This document shows positions 10,409 to 24,308 of a DNA stretch of 64,000 nt, one piece after another. Origin of the DNA: Lateolabrax maculatus (Eukaryota; Chordata; Actinopteri; Acropomatiformes; Lateolabracidae); the NCBI GenBank assembly GCA_031216445.1, contig CM062212.1, forward strand, positions 4,070,001 through 4,134,000, in the 5' to 3' direction. A program made the translations under genes and the position numbers. Below the pieces are notes generated by a model. It saw only the letters and a list, made by a program, of their open reading frames with translations, was not told where the DNA came from and made no database searches. How positions within the stretch are numbered: the first letter of the stretch is position 1; each line of letters opens with the position of its first letter.

Positions 10409-13400
10409 AACATTTCAAAAGAGACGAGGAAGTATATTATAAAAAGCCGTCACAAACATTATGATCGTCACAATCTTTGGGACCCGCACCATTATTTCAC
10501 ATTTTGAAAAGCAACTTGGAGTCTCAAACGTAAAGCCTTGCAGATATGAATGACTGTATTTTTTTAGCAGTGTATTGATTTCTGCACACTTGGGGATAAA
10601 ATCGTTAACCGTGTGGAAAAAAGGGCAACGGGGAGACGCAGCATTTAATTGCTGCAACAACTATTGATGTGTCATTTCACTGATAGATCCCTTTTAGAGA
10701 CGGAGCTGTTGCAGAGGTAGTCAGTTTAGTGGAAAACTGGTTTAGCAAGCAATTAACTTCATCATTACTGCTGCATATCAGACTATCGCTCTGTTGATGG
10801 AGGCCAGCCTCATTTTCTCCCTTTTCCTCAGTCAGTTCTCTCTATCTCGAGCCTTAACCCTTCGTTCACCCGCTGGTCTCCTTTAGGAGTGGGAGAGTGT
10901 CTTTGACTAAAGTAACCCTTACCTATTCAATAATTCTTCTACTTTCTTTGACTTATTTATTTTATGGTTGATTGAAAAAAATGTTTTTGTTTCCTTGAGC
11001 AAACAATTAATTCTGGACCTTTGGATCAGTTTGTGTGACGAAATAATCTCAACTCAAGGTCTATTAATCTTATCTCATGGTCTTCATCAGCAAATTAGAA
11101 TTTGCTAAATAAACTGAATTGATATGTTGTGTGAATGAATAACATCTCACACTTAGGTTATCTGATGGCAGGAGGACCATGATATGTAGTTGAGAGTTTG
11201 GTAAGTGGACCTTGAGTTGAGATTTAATTGTAGTATTGTTTCGTTGCCCATTAATGTCGTCATGCATCTCCTAAAATCTAGAGCTTATTCAAGACAAAAA
11301 CCTATTTAGGGATAAAACAGTAATGCCAAAGATGTGATTTTTTGAGTACAACTTTTAAAATTGTTGTACTATTGACCAAAACTTTTGTTTTGTTTATCTG
11401 TATACAAAATTACCGTATACCCGGGTGTAACTGTGACTGTCTGATCACTAGAATGGTTTTGAATACTTCTTGGCTGAACAACATGATGAGACATGAGTGC
11501 ATAAACCTCCTGAGCTGCAGAGAGGTACATTAGTGGGTAATTATCATTACCTTCTTACACTCATTATCATTTAATCATTGTCTAATTGGAAATTTAATTT
11601 CTAATTCTGAGTAGTGAAGACTGTGGTAACAGGAATTTCTGGTTTGATAATTCTTATTCTTCGTCGACCCTGCTGCACTAAACTTAATATTCATTAATAT
11701 TTGAACCTTCTATGTTTAAATCAAGGTGTACAGGCAGATACGGATGTATGTTCCTAAGATATCATAGTCAAGAGTCAGAGTCTCCAAACTTACCCTGGGG
11801 TGTTGTGCTTACTCTCTGTTTATGGTCATCTTTGTTTTGTGTGTCTTTGATTTGTGTAGCTCACTTGCTCCACTTTTCCAGCCCTTTCTCATCTTTAGCT
11901 ATAAATTATATATAGATTTAACATTATTCTGATATTGGCCTTTCATTAAAAATGAATCTAGGATCTAGTCTAGTGTCATCCATCACAGATGAAATGGATA
12001 ATTTGACTGTTTACTTGACAGACGGATTATTCACTACTACAGTTTGCCTCCAGACTGATTCCAGTGCAATAGTACAGCTAGGGTCCACACTGGTATGCAT
12101 ATACATTATTTGTGCATTCTTTTCAGCATAGCATCATGAAAAATAACCATTTTAAAAGGGAATACACACCAGCAATTTGCAGTTTAAAGCTTATATTGGT
12201 ATCTGCTCTTCCTCACATCTGTAATGTGCTGAATCACCATTGTACTATCCAAAAGTTTCATATTTCTAAATAAAAAAAATTCACATCGAGGCAGCATGCC
12301 ATCTCATTTCCACAGCCTCAATATTATGCGTTTACTGGGCCTGAATTTAACGAAGCTGAGAGAGAGATACCAGGCCTAATTACTTTAATTATAATGCGTG
12401 GCTGTGATCTGCTAAACTGTAAGGTGCACCTTAATCCGTCAGCTAATTATGGGATGTTCTGTGGTGGTGTAAGTGCTGGTGCCGTTGAGACGGGGTTGAG
12501 CCGATGAGTAAAAGGCAAAGTTTGGCTTTAATTAAATGCAGAATCTGTGATCAGCGAATCAGCTCTTTCGCTATTATACTAAGTAAACGGAAAACAAAGT
12601 CGTGACTTGCTTGTTAGAATCTGGGCAGAAAACCAAATGAAGCGAGGCTCACTGCAGACTGTACATGTTTTCTGGTCTGTTTTTGGGAAAGCTTTTAATG
12701 CAAATGCCTTACATAGCTTTTGAACACTGTTAAATAAATAAAGAGGCCACTCACCACGGTTTTTGAGACGATAACGTTTGAATGCCTCAGTTTTATACAG
12801 ACTTTGGTCTATGTTCATGTGAATATTTACATATATATATTGTTCTAAATAAAACTCATCACACAGAAAGGGCTCCAGAAAAATGTATAAATTGACTTAC
12901 ACCACAACATAAGAGCCTCAAGAGCACTGCTTTGCACTATTCCAAGTAAAAGATGTAGACACATAGTGCTTTTTTTTGCTTCAAGGTGAATATTTTCCAT
13001 TCGGATGCTTTGGTCGTGACATTTTGTCCAAAAATATGAGCATAAGCATTTTTGTCCAGAAAAAGATTTGTGAAAGTGCTTCCTACTTCCAAAAAACGTC
13101 TCCAGCTTGATTCCCAATGCAATCAGACATTGTGTCGTCAACATTTGGCACGAAGACATGAGTCAATATGAAGTGAGGGAGATCCTTTGTTAGCATTAGG
13201 TACTATTAATAAATTCCAATGATTTTGATGGCAGCTTGTAGAGTTATTACTGAAACATTTAGCAGCAACACAATTTTTGTCACACAGTTTACCCACCGCA
13301 GTGGAAATGAAAGACCTGTCACAAATCAGGCAGAACATCATGTGAACAGAGATAGTCCTGTTAAACTAATTATAATTCTACTCTTAAATATTCCATTTGT

Positions 13401-13789
13401 TCTGATGGGAAAAATGATTGTCCCTGTTTATTTACTCAGTGCCTCGTTTTCTTTATGCTCTGTGCAGACGGCAGGGACGAGAGTAACAAGTCATCTAACG
13501 GGAGACATGAAATGTTTAAATTAAAAAGATTAAACAGAAGTCATCAGTTTTCAAATTCTACTTGTAATGGCTTAATTTGCAGCAATGCACGACTGAAAGA
13601 GCCCATTTTAATTTAGCACAGGAGCAGATTTACTGAAACTTCTGCACATCTTCAGGTTTATTAAAAGGAAGCTTCTGTAGGAAAATGTAAATCTGGGCCT
13701 CGGTACCTGATTCTACGGAAGAAATAGAACTAAACAAAACATATCTGGCATAACATATGTTTACAATAAATCTGAAATACTGTAGTATG

Positions 13790-13791
<2 letters not shown>

Positions 13792-13826
<35 letters not shown>
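13792..13826. repeat. (TG)17 microsatellite
   Basis: 35 bp of pure TG; a CA tract follows 150 bp later. Confidence 0.9.
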
Positions 13827-13827
<1 letters not shown>

Positions 13828-13979
13828 GATACTGCATTGCATAATCTAAAGAGTAAAGACGTCTCTAATTGAATAATAAGCACCATCTGGAGCCATTAGT
13901 TTACTGTGAGTTCGGAGTGCATTTTATTGTTCTTTCTGCCTATTTGACACACAAACACACACAAACAAACATCGCATAG

Positions 13980-14006
<27 letters not shown>
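13980..14006. repeat. (AC)13 microsatellite
   Basis: 27 bp of CA preceded by degenerate CAAACA units from 13949. Confidence 0.85.
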
Positions 14007-14011
<5 letters not shown>

Positions 14012-14920
14012 ACTGGAAAAAGAAATTCTGAAAAAATATGTGCAGCACATCTTCAATATGTTGTTGTTAATATTGCTCAATGATTTCATAGTTTTAGGCA
14101 GAGACACACGCCGAGTGTTCAGGCAGATGCCCGGGCTTCATTCATTTCTCTGATGGTTTAATAGTGGTTTAATATTTAGCATTAAGGCAGGTTTATCTGT
14201 GACAGATGCAGTGATTCCTGCATATGTCGCAGAATTAAAAGAGATAATGTATTTGTACGACACACACACAATAGTAGAAGGCCCTTGTGTGGTTTGCACT
14301 ACGTGATTTCATATCTTTATCATGATTACTAACTCAGTGTTTAATGTTCAGAAAAGTGTTACTCTGCACATTATTTGTATAGTGTAGCAGCTATGGCAGG
14401 TTTTTCTAAATTGATGTTTTTGATGAAGAGAGAGAGATAGTGACTATACTTGATGCTGAGACATTTCAACCCTAGAGGTATACTGCAGGCCATATTGATA
14501 ATGCACCGAGGTGTTGAAATAAATTATTTTGTTTTAAGATACTCTGCAAAAGAGCAACTACACTGTAAGTTCACTTAACACACCACGTGTTAGATCAATT
14601 TGCCTTTCTCCAAACAAAACTTTTGGATATGTTTTTTATATTATTTTACATTTTAATTTCACACACTTAAAAGAACAATAAGTTAATATCTGCCGTCTGC
14701 TGCAATTTGGCCTAATAATCTTCGTTTTATGATGCTTTGGGGGTTGTAACTTATGAAATCTGACTGATTTGGGTTAGTCCAAACAGGTGAAGTAAGCTGT
14801 CAAAGAAGATTCTTGGAGCCACATGGAGAACAAAGTTGGCGTCTCGGCCTTTTCCCCTTTTCTAGCTTTCAGATGTCAATGATACAGTTGGGATGCAGCC
14901 TGGGTGCTGCTTTGACCCTA

Positions 14921-14926
<6 letters not shown>

Positions 14927-14965
<39 letters not shown>
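14927..14965. repeat. (TG)19 microsatellite
   Basis: 39 bp of pure TG. Confidence 0.9.
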
Positions 14966-14966
<1 letters not shown>

Positions 14967-15652
14967 GAAGAGACCTGGAATTGATTACAGTCGGTCCGGT
15001 CTCTTTCATCTGTCCACAGGTCTTCAGTGTCAGGCTTCTACAACAGCTCTTTGCTCAGGTTTTATTAAGGCGGACTGAGGGGTTCATCCCACCCTCTCTA
15101 AGGACTTAGTTTACTATTGAAGGTAGCTGGAAAGTAGTTTTTCCTCTTTTCTCGCTGTCTTCATTCAGCCTTTGTTGTCAATATAACATCTGAGACAGCA
15201 ATTAAAGAAAAAATGCTCGTGTACCGGACCTACTTTCCCTGGGAATTAAGTCCATATCGGACGATTTCACACCTCACTATTGACTTCCAACGTCAATGTT
15301 TAGTGCCAATGAAGGAAGAACTGCGCTACTGAAGGTGAGGAGGTGGATGGTAGTAATGTCTGGTGATAGGGTTGCAAAGCTATATATTACTGGCGACTAT
15401 CAGCAACTATCAGCTTTATTTCTTTCCTTTTTGTTTTCCTCTGGCCCTGCAGCAATGACATGGATGTGCTGTATGTAATAACGTGTATTTTACTGTCTTT
15501 GTAAAAGAATAACAATAAATTCAACCTTGAGAAAGCAGTTCACAGAGCTAATAATACATGTGTGTGTCATATTCACTAACTTGTCCTGTTGTCATCTCTA
15601 TCTGCAGATGTGCACCACATGATTCAATTTTCTGTTACAACTACTGAACTGT

Positions 15653-15676
15653 AAAAAAAAAAAAAGGGGGGGGGGG
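15653..15676. repeat. A13 G11 homopolymer junction
   Basis: Thirteen A directly followed by eleven G. Confidence 0.85.
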
Positions 15677-16470
15677 TGTTTTTGCTTTTTAAAGTTCTTG
15701 ACATCAGCATAACTGTCATTAAACTGTTCTACATCTGCAGCTGTTCTTCCAGTACAAACAGCATCAAACAAATGAACCACTGAGCCGATGGCCTGCAGCC
15801 AGAAACACGTCGACTTGGGCAACTTGATTATTTCTGGTTTTATTTCCTATCCAGTCATCCTGTTATCTGTCTATCTGATCTGCTGGCTCACTTCCATCTC
15901 ATTCTTTTTTCTGACCACTCAGACTCTGAATTGGCTCAGGGTTCAATTACCACGTGAAAAGCGAAAGGCTGCAGTTCATTCATCAGCTTGTACTGGTTAG
16001 CACATTGTCAAGGACTGTTAAGTGAAATGGATCAAACTGGCAGATTCCTTTTTAAAACAACAAAAATCTCCACATACAGTACACTGGAGGACTAATGCGA
16101 GGGGCTGACAACCATGAGCCTGCAGTACGCGGCTGAACAGCAGGTAACTGACAACCTTTATCAGGCCTGATTAATGTATTGGGAGGAGGGATGAATGGAG
16201 ACACTAACTTCCTCCTAATCTTACCCTTCTGGTTTTTACTGCTGGTTCTATTTAGTTTACATCTGTTCTAAGAGATTTCCTGACTAACTCTTTCTTTCCC
16301 TTCGCATTCTGTTTGGTCCGTGAGAGGGGAGCAGAATGGGATGGGTGGGAGCAGAGGATTAAATAAGTGAAGGGAGTTTATCATTTATCCCTCCATCCAT
16401 CCTCCCCTCTCTCCCCGCTGTCGCCAACAGGCTCGGAGGAAAACACGGTGATCCGATTACGTTTGTGAAT

Positions 16471-16489
16471 GTGTGTGTGTGTGTGTGTG
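16471..16489. repeat. Short (GT)n tract
   Basis: 19 bp of GT followed by gcgcgag. Confidence 0.8.
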
Positions 16490-19400
16490 CGCGAGTGAGT
16501 TTCAGCGAGAGATGTGTGTATTTGAATTATAGACAACACGCCCCTGTGCTGGACGGACAGAATGTAGTGGAAGCTTAAATCCCTCACAAAGGCAGCGTGA
16601 CCGACCGTTGAAATGTGGCTTTTCGGAGCCGCACTCAGGTTTTGATAGACTGCAAAGGACGTCATAGCTGTTAAAGGAGTAGTCCGGTTTGTTTTTTGCC
16701 TGCAAAATGTAGCAGATTGCTATGTGGTAGTGACATGACATTAGTCTTGTGGTTGGTAATGTCCCAGCAGACCCACAGACCAAAATAAACAGCAACACGT
16801 GGCACTCGATAAACAACACATTTTAAAACGCAACACAACACAAAGATGCTGAATCCACCTACAGGTTTAATGGAAACAATATGCGTTTTATGTGTTTCCC
16901 GATGCCTGATTCTGCTTTAAGTTGAAATCACTAAGCTGCTGTTGTAGAAAAATAAACAGAATATGTCAAGTTTGTAGCTGTAACTGCATTCATTAAATGT
17001 GTATTTGCAAATGAACTGTCTTAATCTTTTCTGAGACTTTAAATCTAAGGGACGGCTGTGTGTTTTTTTTTTTCTGTGTCAGTTCTTTCATGTTCATTCT
17101 CAGGTGTTTTGCTACCAAAAAATTAAAAAAAATAAAAACCCTCATCCACTCCTCTCTGTGTGGTTTAATCATAGAGGAGAGGAGGGAAGATCCTGTGTGA
17201 GGTGTGAGGGTGGAAAGAGAGGCAGAGGCAGGATTAATCTCTCGGTGACATGCTGCTTCGACGCTGTGAGGTGTTGGTGTGTTTCTATCACTACCTTTAT
17301 CGCAGAAAATGTCAATGCAGGAGTGGAGAGCCACAAGAACACAGACAAAGAAAGAGAAGAAAATGGTTTTCAGCCGGAGCTCTTCTGTCTCCGTCATCAG
17401 CCGCACCTCACGGGCAACAGAAATGTGTGTGTGAGTGTGTGTTTGGTGGGAATCTGCACAGGTGAGCAGCCTGGCAAACACACAGGACTGAAGGGGGTGA
17501 GAAGGTAGAAGATGACAGAGTCTGGACCACTTTGGTCTGATTTATGACAGGAGGGCTTCTGCTGCTGTCCATCCACCAGCACATCAAAGATCTCACACTG
17601 TTCATGCACAGAAAGCGCACTGTAACGTCCTATGCGTGTACCGCCACACCTTCATGTGTTCTTGATTAGGTTGCTGGCTGAGCAGCTCAACGGTTCTTGC
17701 CAAGATGCCGTGTACCGCTGCGTATTCAGCCTGAAGATCAACCACAGGGAAATAATCCCAGGATTTGGAGCTTTCCTACCCAGATCCCCTCCATGTTTGT
17801 GAATCTAGTAAATTAAATACTGAAAAAAATGTATTACGTAATGTAATGCTCAAACATTAGTTCTTTCTGAGGGAAAAATAAGGTATAAAACAAGTGTTTG
17901 TTTACATTTACAGGGAAGGGAAGCATCCAGTCCAGGACTGCGAGTTCATTTTCTCAGTCAGAGCGTGCTTCTTTGTTTGCCCTTTCTCTGAGAACATGCT
18001 GTCATTTTATTACATTTTCCCATAATCCCGCACCTGCTCACAACACCGTGGTCTATCTCACTGCTGTAAAGAGATTTCATTTCTGTGCATTTATTCAATG
18101 CAATAATCACTACAGTTTCTTCCAAATGACTGCTTTGCTGCTCTCTGATATAACACAGCAGTAAATCAACTTAAAGCAAAGCCATGAATGCTTTTACATC
18201 TCCCAGCTGGAGGCCGGACCAATCAGCAAACCATGGGGCTTGCTTTAGATAATGCCAATAAGGTGCATTGCAGTTTTTCTTTGCTTGAATTGAACGCTGT
18301 GTTTGGTTTGTGGCACTGATTCAGTAAAGGGCTGAACCAGGCGGCAGCAAAGTAAATTTGGTCTACATCCACTGATGATGTCTCTAAGCCAAGCAAATGC
18401 CAATTTAGCCTCACCAGACCACAGTGAGCAAAAGGATATTTGTGAGCTGGCGTAGATTGGCTGCAGGGGATTGAGATATTTAACTGATCCAGTTTGTTAG
18501 GACTAATATAATAGCTGTTCACAAATTGATTGGCAAAAAACAAAAACGAGTAATGAGCTACACCGACTCTTCTGCATAAAGCTTGTTGATCTTTACCAGT
18601 AAGCCACTAAATGTGTCTTATAAATGAAACTATCCATCACCACAGTAAATAATTGTTAACAATAAGCTGTAAATTGTGATAGGTTGACAGCATAAGTGGT
18701 AAATTGACAGCATGCAGTTTTATGCACGTCCAGTTGTTGTTGTTGTCCTGTCATGGTTTCAAACATGTTGTCTTGAAACTCCCACTTCAGCATCAGCGTC
18801 AAAGTCAGGCATGGCTGCACTGCAAAATGGCACTTTGCAAAATAAAAGATGAAATGTTCATCAACATGAAGTTTAAAGATTGACAAATTAAGAATTTTAT
18901 CCTGCGGTTGGGACAATTAACAATGGATGATAGCCATGGAGATGTTGAGACATTGTGGTGTGACTGATGATTCAGTTAAGTAAACAGAACATAATATAAA
19001 TTATGTAAATGTTTCTGTCTTAACAGGCATGCTTCAGCCTTTTTAAGTGTCTACTTCACAGCAGACATAATTGTCGGCATTTTTAAAGCTACGATGTTTA
19101 CGGCTGTCACTTTTTATTTGGAATTTTAACTTTTTCGCTTTTAAAATTAAATATTTCAAGTGTAGGTGGAATGCCATCAAACAAAAGCATACATCATCAG
19201 AATACCTGACAATTTATAGACTTCAGGATGCTGAATTTGTGAAAAAAAAAACTAGTTGGCACGCAGTGCTGTCCGACCACGTCTAAAGGCAAACGTGTTA
19301 TAGTGTTATAGTTCTAAATGGATAAAAACTGCCTGTCACAGAGAGGAGCGAGGAGCGATAATCACAGAAATGGGGATTACAATGCACACTTTCAGACAGG

Positions 19401-21268
19401 CTCTCCTCAAAGGCATTCATGATGTTGCGCTCGACTGTACATACAAACAGTAACGGAAGTAGTTGTAGAGCTTAAGAGAAAAGTTCAAATCCTGCCTACT
19501 TCCTCACCCCTGCACACTTGGTCAATCACTGTGTGAGGTTGGCGTGATGTTTGGTGTCTGTTTCGGAAAGTTACAATTACTGTCAGACGCAGCCCTCCCA
19601 AATCAGACATCGGACGGCTGTTAAAGAAGTAGGTTTCAAACGATCGAGGATCCAACAAGCACTTCTTTTTAAGTATACTGACGCCTTAACACTGTCCTCC
19701 TCCTTCTTGACCTCCGGTCCTTCACAGCCACATGAAAAGAAAAGCAACAACTTCTAACTCATAAATTCTTTTTGAATTTCCACTTGCTCGGCTGAACTTC
19801 AGACGAGATTACTGTAAGAAAACTCCCCCTCTCTCACTGCCATTTTAGGAAAAATTAACTTAATACCGCAGAAAAATCCCCACTTTCATGTCATACCCAT
19901 TGACTACATGAAAGCATCTCCCCATTTCAAAGGGATCCAACCTGCCTTGTGTTCTGCAAAGCCATCAACAGGATGCCCTATAGGTTCAAAATGGCTCTTT
20001 AGTACGTTAGTGGCTTTTAAAATGAAAGCAGTACAGTTATATTTGAATTCTGTTTGAATTTTAAAGGCAGCCCTGCAATCTTAGAAAGTGGAGTCAGCAA
20101 ACTACACACTGCATGGTTGTGTTCAAAGGATCCTGAAGGGAGGAGAGGGTAAAAAAATAAAATAAAATCTCTGGATAGAGAGCTCACTAGTTTTGGTTTT
20201 GGATTGTCTTTTATATCTCAGTGATAAGTTTTGAGTTATCATGTCTTATGGGAAAAGGACTGTTCCAAGTATTGCACCTGACACCAGAATATAAACTGGG
20301 CAAATGGCCTGAATCTGGCATCTTAATTAGTAGAAAAGGTACAGTATGCTCTTCACTGGTGTGAGAAAATAGTTTCGTTTTTTACTTTTAAGAGTAGTAG
20401 TAGTGCTAGAGCCAAACTACAAATTGAAAAAGGACAATGGCAATATTATCTTGATTGAAAAGGTGCCAAGCCTATAAATATGCAGCACTTCGTTTTTGTC
20501 TCTGTGCTCAGCAAGGTATTTATTTTACACGGGACACCGAGCTGCCTGCTCGTTGCTCACAGGGTGACAGAAATATGGCTTTTATTCCTCTGTGATTTTT
20601 TTTAAAGCTAACCTTCAGCAAGTGAAGGACAAATGGGGGAAATACTTTGAGGCTATTTAAAGCACAGATTTCTCATAGGCCTTATGGCTGTGAGCCGCAT
20701 TTAACATGAAGCATTTCTGGTTATTTTCCCAAACGTGCTGACTAATGCTGCGTCTCACCGGGGACAAAAATGAATATAAACAGGGTACAGCTGTAAGATC
20801 AATATAATACTTGACTAGAAATTGTCTTTTGATGGTTATAGCCTGTCGTGATTGTCTTTGCTCAGCCAGCTGATGATAACAAATTTATGTAACGGCCAGT
20901 CAAACACCTGTATGCCAGCGGATACCGACTCTGTAGGTCCTCATAGATCACACTGACGTTTCATCACTGAGATCGTGGCTTTGGCTTAATGGCTCTAAAC
21001 TGAACGGCGTTGAAGGTGAAACTCGGTGGGCAGAGAGAACAATACGCTCACTGTGTATGCTGTACATGCAAAGTGAGGAAATGAAGGCCATGTAAGCCCT
21101 TTGTAAGACTTAAAACCTTTTACAGAGATACATTGTCAAGCTGAGCCGTGTTGACAGCTGGTCTGCTGTTTGGCAGCACATCTAGTTTGCAGACGCCAAG
21201 ATTTACAGCTGAAATATTGAGCAGGCAGGTGAGTGTGAGTGTATGTGTGAGACTATGTTAAAAACAGG

Positions 21269-21430
21269 GTGTCCTGGTGGCTCGAGTGGCACTGAAGCAT
21301 TTACAGGTTACAACTGCAACATCCTGGTTTTCAATCCAACCACCTGCTCCACATTTTAACCATGCTACCATTATGGCTGTATGGATGGCAATGAAATATC
21401 CATAAAACTCACCGACGCTTTCTTCTAAAG
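21269..21430 (+). mobile_element. Degenerate tRNA-derived SINE fragment
   Basis: A polymerase III A-box-like word (tggtggctcgagtgg, 21275-21289) is followed 36 nt later by a B-box-like word (ggttttcaatcc, 21326-21337). The layout and the 'cctggtggctcgagtgg' opening match fish tRNA-derived SINEs. The tail after the B box is not recognised, so the right boundary is a guess. Confidence 0.5.
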
Positions 21431-22422
21431 TCATTTTTTAAACTTTCTATTTATAACTTGCTATCTAAAAACATCTACAGCGTTGAGTCCTCTCTGTCCT
21501 GCTATTGTCCAGCTCATCGTGACCCCTCAAATCACTCATAGCCTGCAAATGTCTAGGGCTTATGGGTAATGGTGTTCATTAAAGGCCGCAAAAAACATAT
21601 TATATCCTTATCTAAACATAGGAAGAGACTGTCCCAAGGTTTTCCTACCTCTGGAGCAGACTTAGAAGTTCTTGCCATGAAATATGGAAACTTTTTCTAC
21701 CGCCATCATAAGGGCAAAAATTCAATTTGTCCAATAGTCTCTAAGATCCAAAGGGAATCCACTAAAACTAATCTCACCATATATTTTTCAAAAATCACTG
21801 AAATCATGTGGTGTAAAAGGCAAAATACAGTGGCAACTTTACATAGCATCAATTTGTGTGAGACATCGTTTGACGGCATTACCGTTCCTTAGACATGTCA
21901 ACAGACAAACAGACATTTGGTAAAATTGCTTTTCTGGAGCCTTAATGCTAGAAAATGTGACGGAGGCAAATCCTGACGTGGTGCCTCGAAGCCACCGTTT
22001 TGTGAGGCCTCGTTAAAAACAAAACACTTTGGGCTGGATTCCCAAACAACTCCCACAGAAATGTATAGAAAATGAATGGGGGTATCTGTAATGTACAAAC
22101 ATTTTGCCTCAGTAGTGACTTTTTCCTAAAATACTGCTGATTCTGTGGTGTTGGCATTTCAAATCTGATGCCTGAAGTGCGGTATAGGAGCATCAATTGA
22201 CCCGTTTCAAATGAGGCGCGTCAATTATTGCTTTCGGTGCGTTTGGGCTTTAAGGGTGCATGAAGTATTTCAGTGACTCTTGTCTCATCGCTTAAGGTGC
22301 TCAACCCCGCAGCATGAGAGCCAGAAATTTAAACTATTGCACCAACCTGAAGCCTTTAAAATTTAAAGCCTGCAAAAGGCTCTTACTCATATAGAGGACC
22401 ACCCTGTATTTTATGTCTTTCA

Positions 22423-22447
22423 ACACACACACACACACACACACACA
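22423..22447. repeat. (AC)12 microsatellite
   Basis: 25 bp of pure AC. Confidence 0.85.
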
Positions 22448-24272
22448 TTATAGCGCCTCATTACCCTGAAGTGTTTCAGATAACACCAACTGAGAATCTT
22501 CTCTCCCTGCTCTGCCATCCCACTCTCATCCCTCCCCACCATTCCTCCTGTCTCAGCAGATATCAGAACAGAGCAGGGAGAAGAAGACAACTTTCTTGCT
22601 TTTTGAAGAGAAAATGTGATACTCTCGGGAGGTCCACGTTGCAGCCAACAGGGTAGCAACGGATGGAGGAGAAGGAGGAGGGAAAGGGAGCGAGCCTATG
22701 GAGAGTTGTGCTGACACATCTCACTTTCTTTCTAGCTCTGTTTCTCCATCTTTTCTGTATCTGATTCCCCTCACACAGGCCGACCCACGCACACACCCAT
22801 GCACAGTTAGCCTGTAATCTCCTCGTGTGCGAGTCGGCCTTTTATGTTTTCCCCACAGTCCTCCCAGTATGCTGCAGTTGGCCGTGTGCTGCTTCAGTGA
22901 GGATTGCAAGAATTAGAAACAGTTTCCATCAATATGTTCATTTTTGTTCTATCTCGGCTGCAGGTAAAGATCATGCATATGAATTGAGCCTCGCTGCAAA
23001 TACTAACATTTTCCTGAAACCAATGTGAATTTTAAAGCCACTGCAAAAAGCACTGATACAGATCTTGTCTTAAAGCTGCATTGTTTGGTTTGTTGTGTTT
23101 TTATATTCATGCGAGGTTGGCGGGCAAGTTGTAAACACAATATTGACGCATTTTCACCTCATATAATGCAACATTTACTCTTCTTTTAGCTCAGTTTTGT
23201 TTTATTTGTGAAACACGGCTCTATAGCTACACTTATACTCAAAGCTTACCCTACACTCTCACGCAGATGAGCTCTCAGGTACCAAAATTTGCCACAGATT
23301 GATTCAACTTGAATTGGTAAGCCAAGAGTTTGGTAGCCAACCCTGTAAACAATATATATTGTTTTGCATGAGTCCGCAAAACTCTACAATGGAGGTGGTG
23401 AGTGCAAAGTTGGCATAGCGCACAGAGCCACAATAACTACACTTATGGGAAATATGCCAGGTTAAAATAAACTGGAATTATCATTTAATAAAGAAATATT
23501 GATGCAGCTTTATGTAATCAGGATTATCCAATCAGAGGCCAGACCAAATCCCATTTTAAACAAAGAGCAATTACTGTATGTTGTTGTTGGTATATAGGCA
23601 TATGGATTATAAAAGGAAGACGTGGAAAGAAAGATGGATTGTACAGTTTTCCAAAGTTTTTCAGTCTTTCTATATTTTTTTAGGACCCATAAATTCTGTT
23701 CCAGGAGAGCATGTTTCTGACAGCTATTTTCATATAAATTCTGATAAAGGTTTTCTGCACTCTTCGCTCAGTACCAGTGCGAGTGAACAGAAACATGACT
23801 CCAAATGAATGCTAATGTCGCACTGTGCCAGCTGAATGTGTAAATAGGCAACCATTACCACCATTGCATTATAAGGCAATGAAATGTCACAGATGTGCAT
23901 TTTCAGGTTGTTTTTTAGTTATTTTGCCCAAATGTGCACATGATCAAAAAACTAAAAAAAAGAATTCTTGCATCTTTAAAGAAAAGATACAGGCCGAATT
24001 GACATACATCAACAATTGCAACCTTGCTTTGCACTAGCAGATCGCACGTCTTTGAATCTCAGGAATGTCTAATTAACCAGCCTGAATGAAAGAATCCAGA
24101 AACATAGCTTGAAGCAAGTATTTTCTATTTGTATTCTTAGTCTGCAGTAGTCAAAGAAACCACTAACAGATCGCTCAGACTGCACAGCTCACTGTAGCGT
24201 ATAAAATCCCAGTTTAATAAACTGCACAGAACAGCAAATGATCACTGCAGCAGCCTTCATTTATTTATCTAT

Positions 24273-24308
24273 AGAGAGAGAGAGCGGGGGGGGGGGGGGG
24301 GGGGGGGG
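24273..24308. repeat. (GA)6 followed by G23
   Basis: Twelve bases of GA, one C, then 23 consecutive G (24286-24308), the longest G run in the window. Confidence 0.9.

Noticed and set aside
16993..17481. 162-codon minus-strand ORF in intron 1
   Set aside because: It is the longest ORF in the window but has no recognisable domain, includes Thr-His runs from a CA-type repeat and Lys runs from poly-A, and is overlapped by an equally open plus-strand frame. It is most likely chance.
21569..21892. 107-codon plus-strand ORF rich in Lys and Arg
   Set aside because: It has no similarity I can name; a search for a transposase or reverse transcriptase motif by eye found none.
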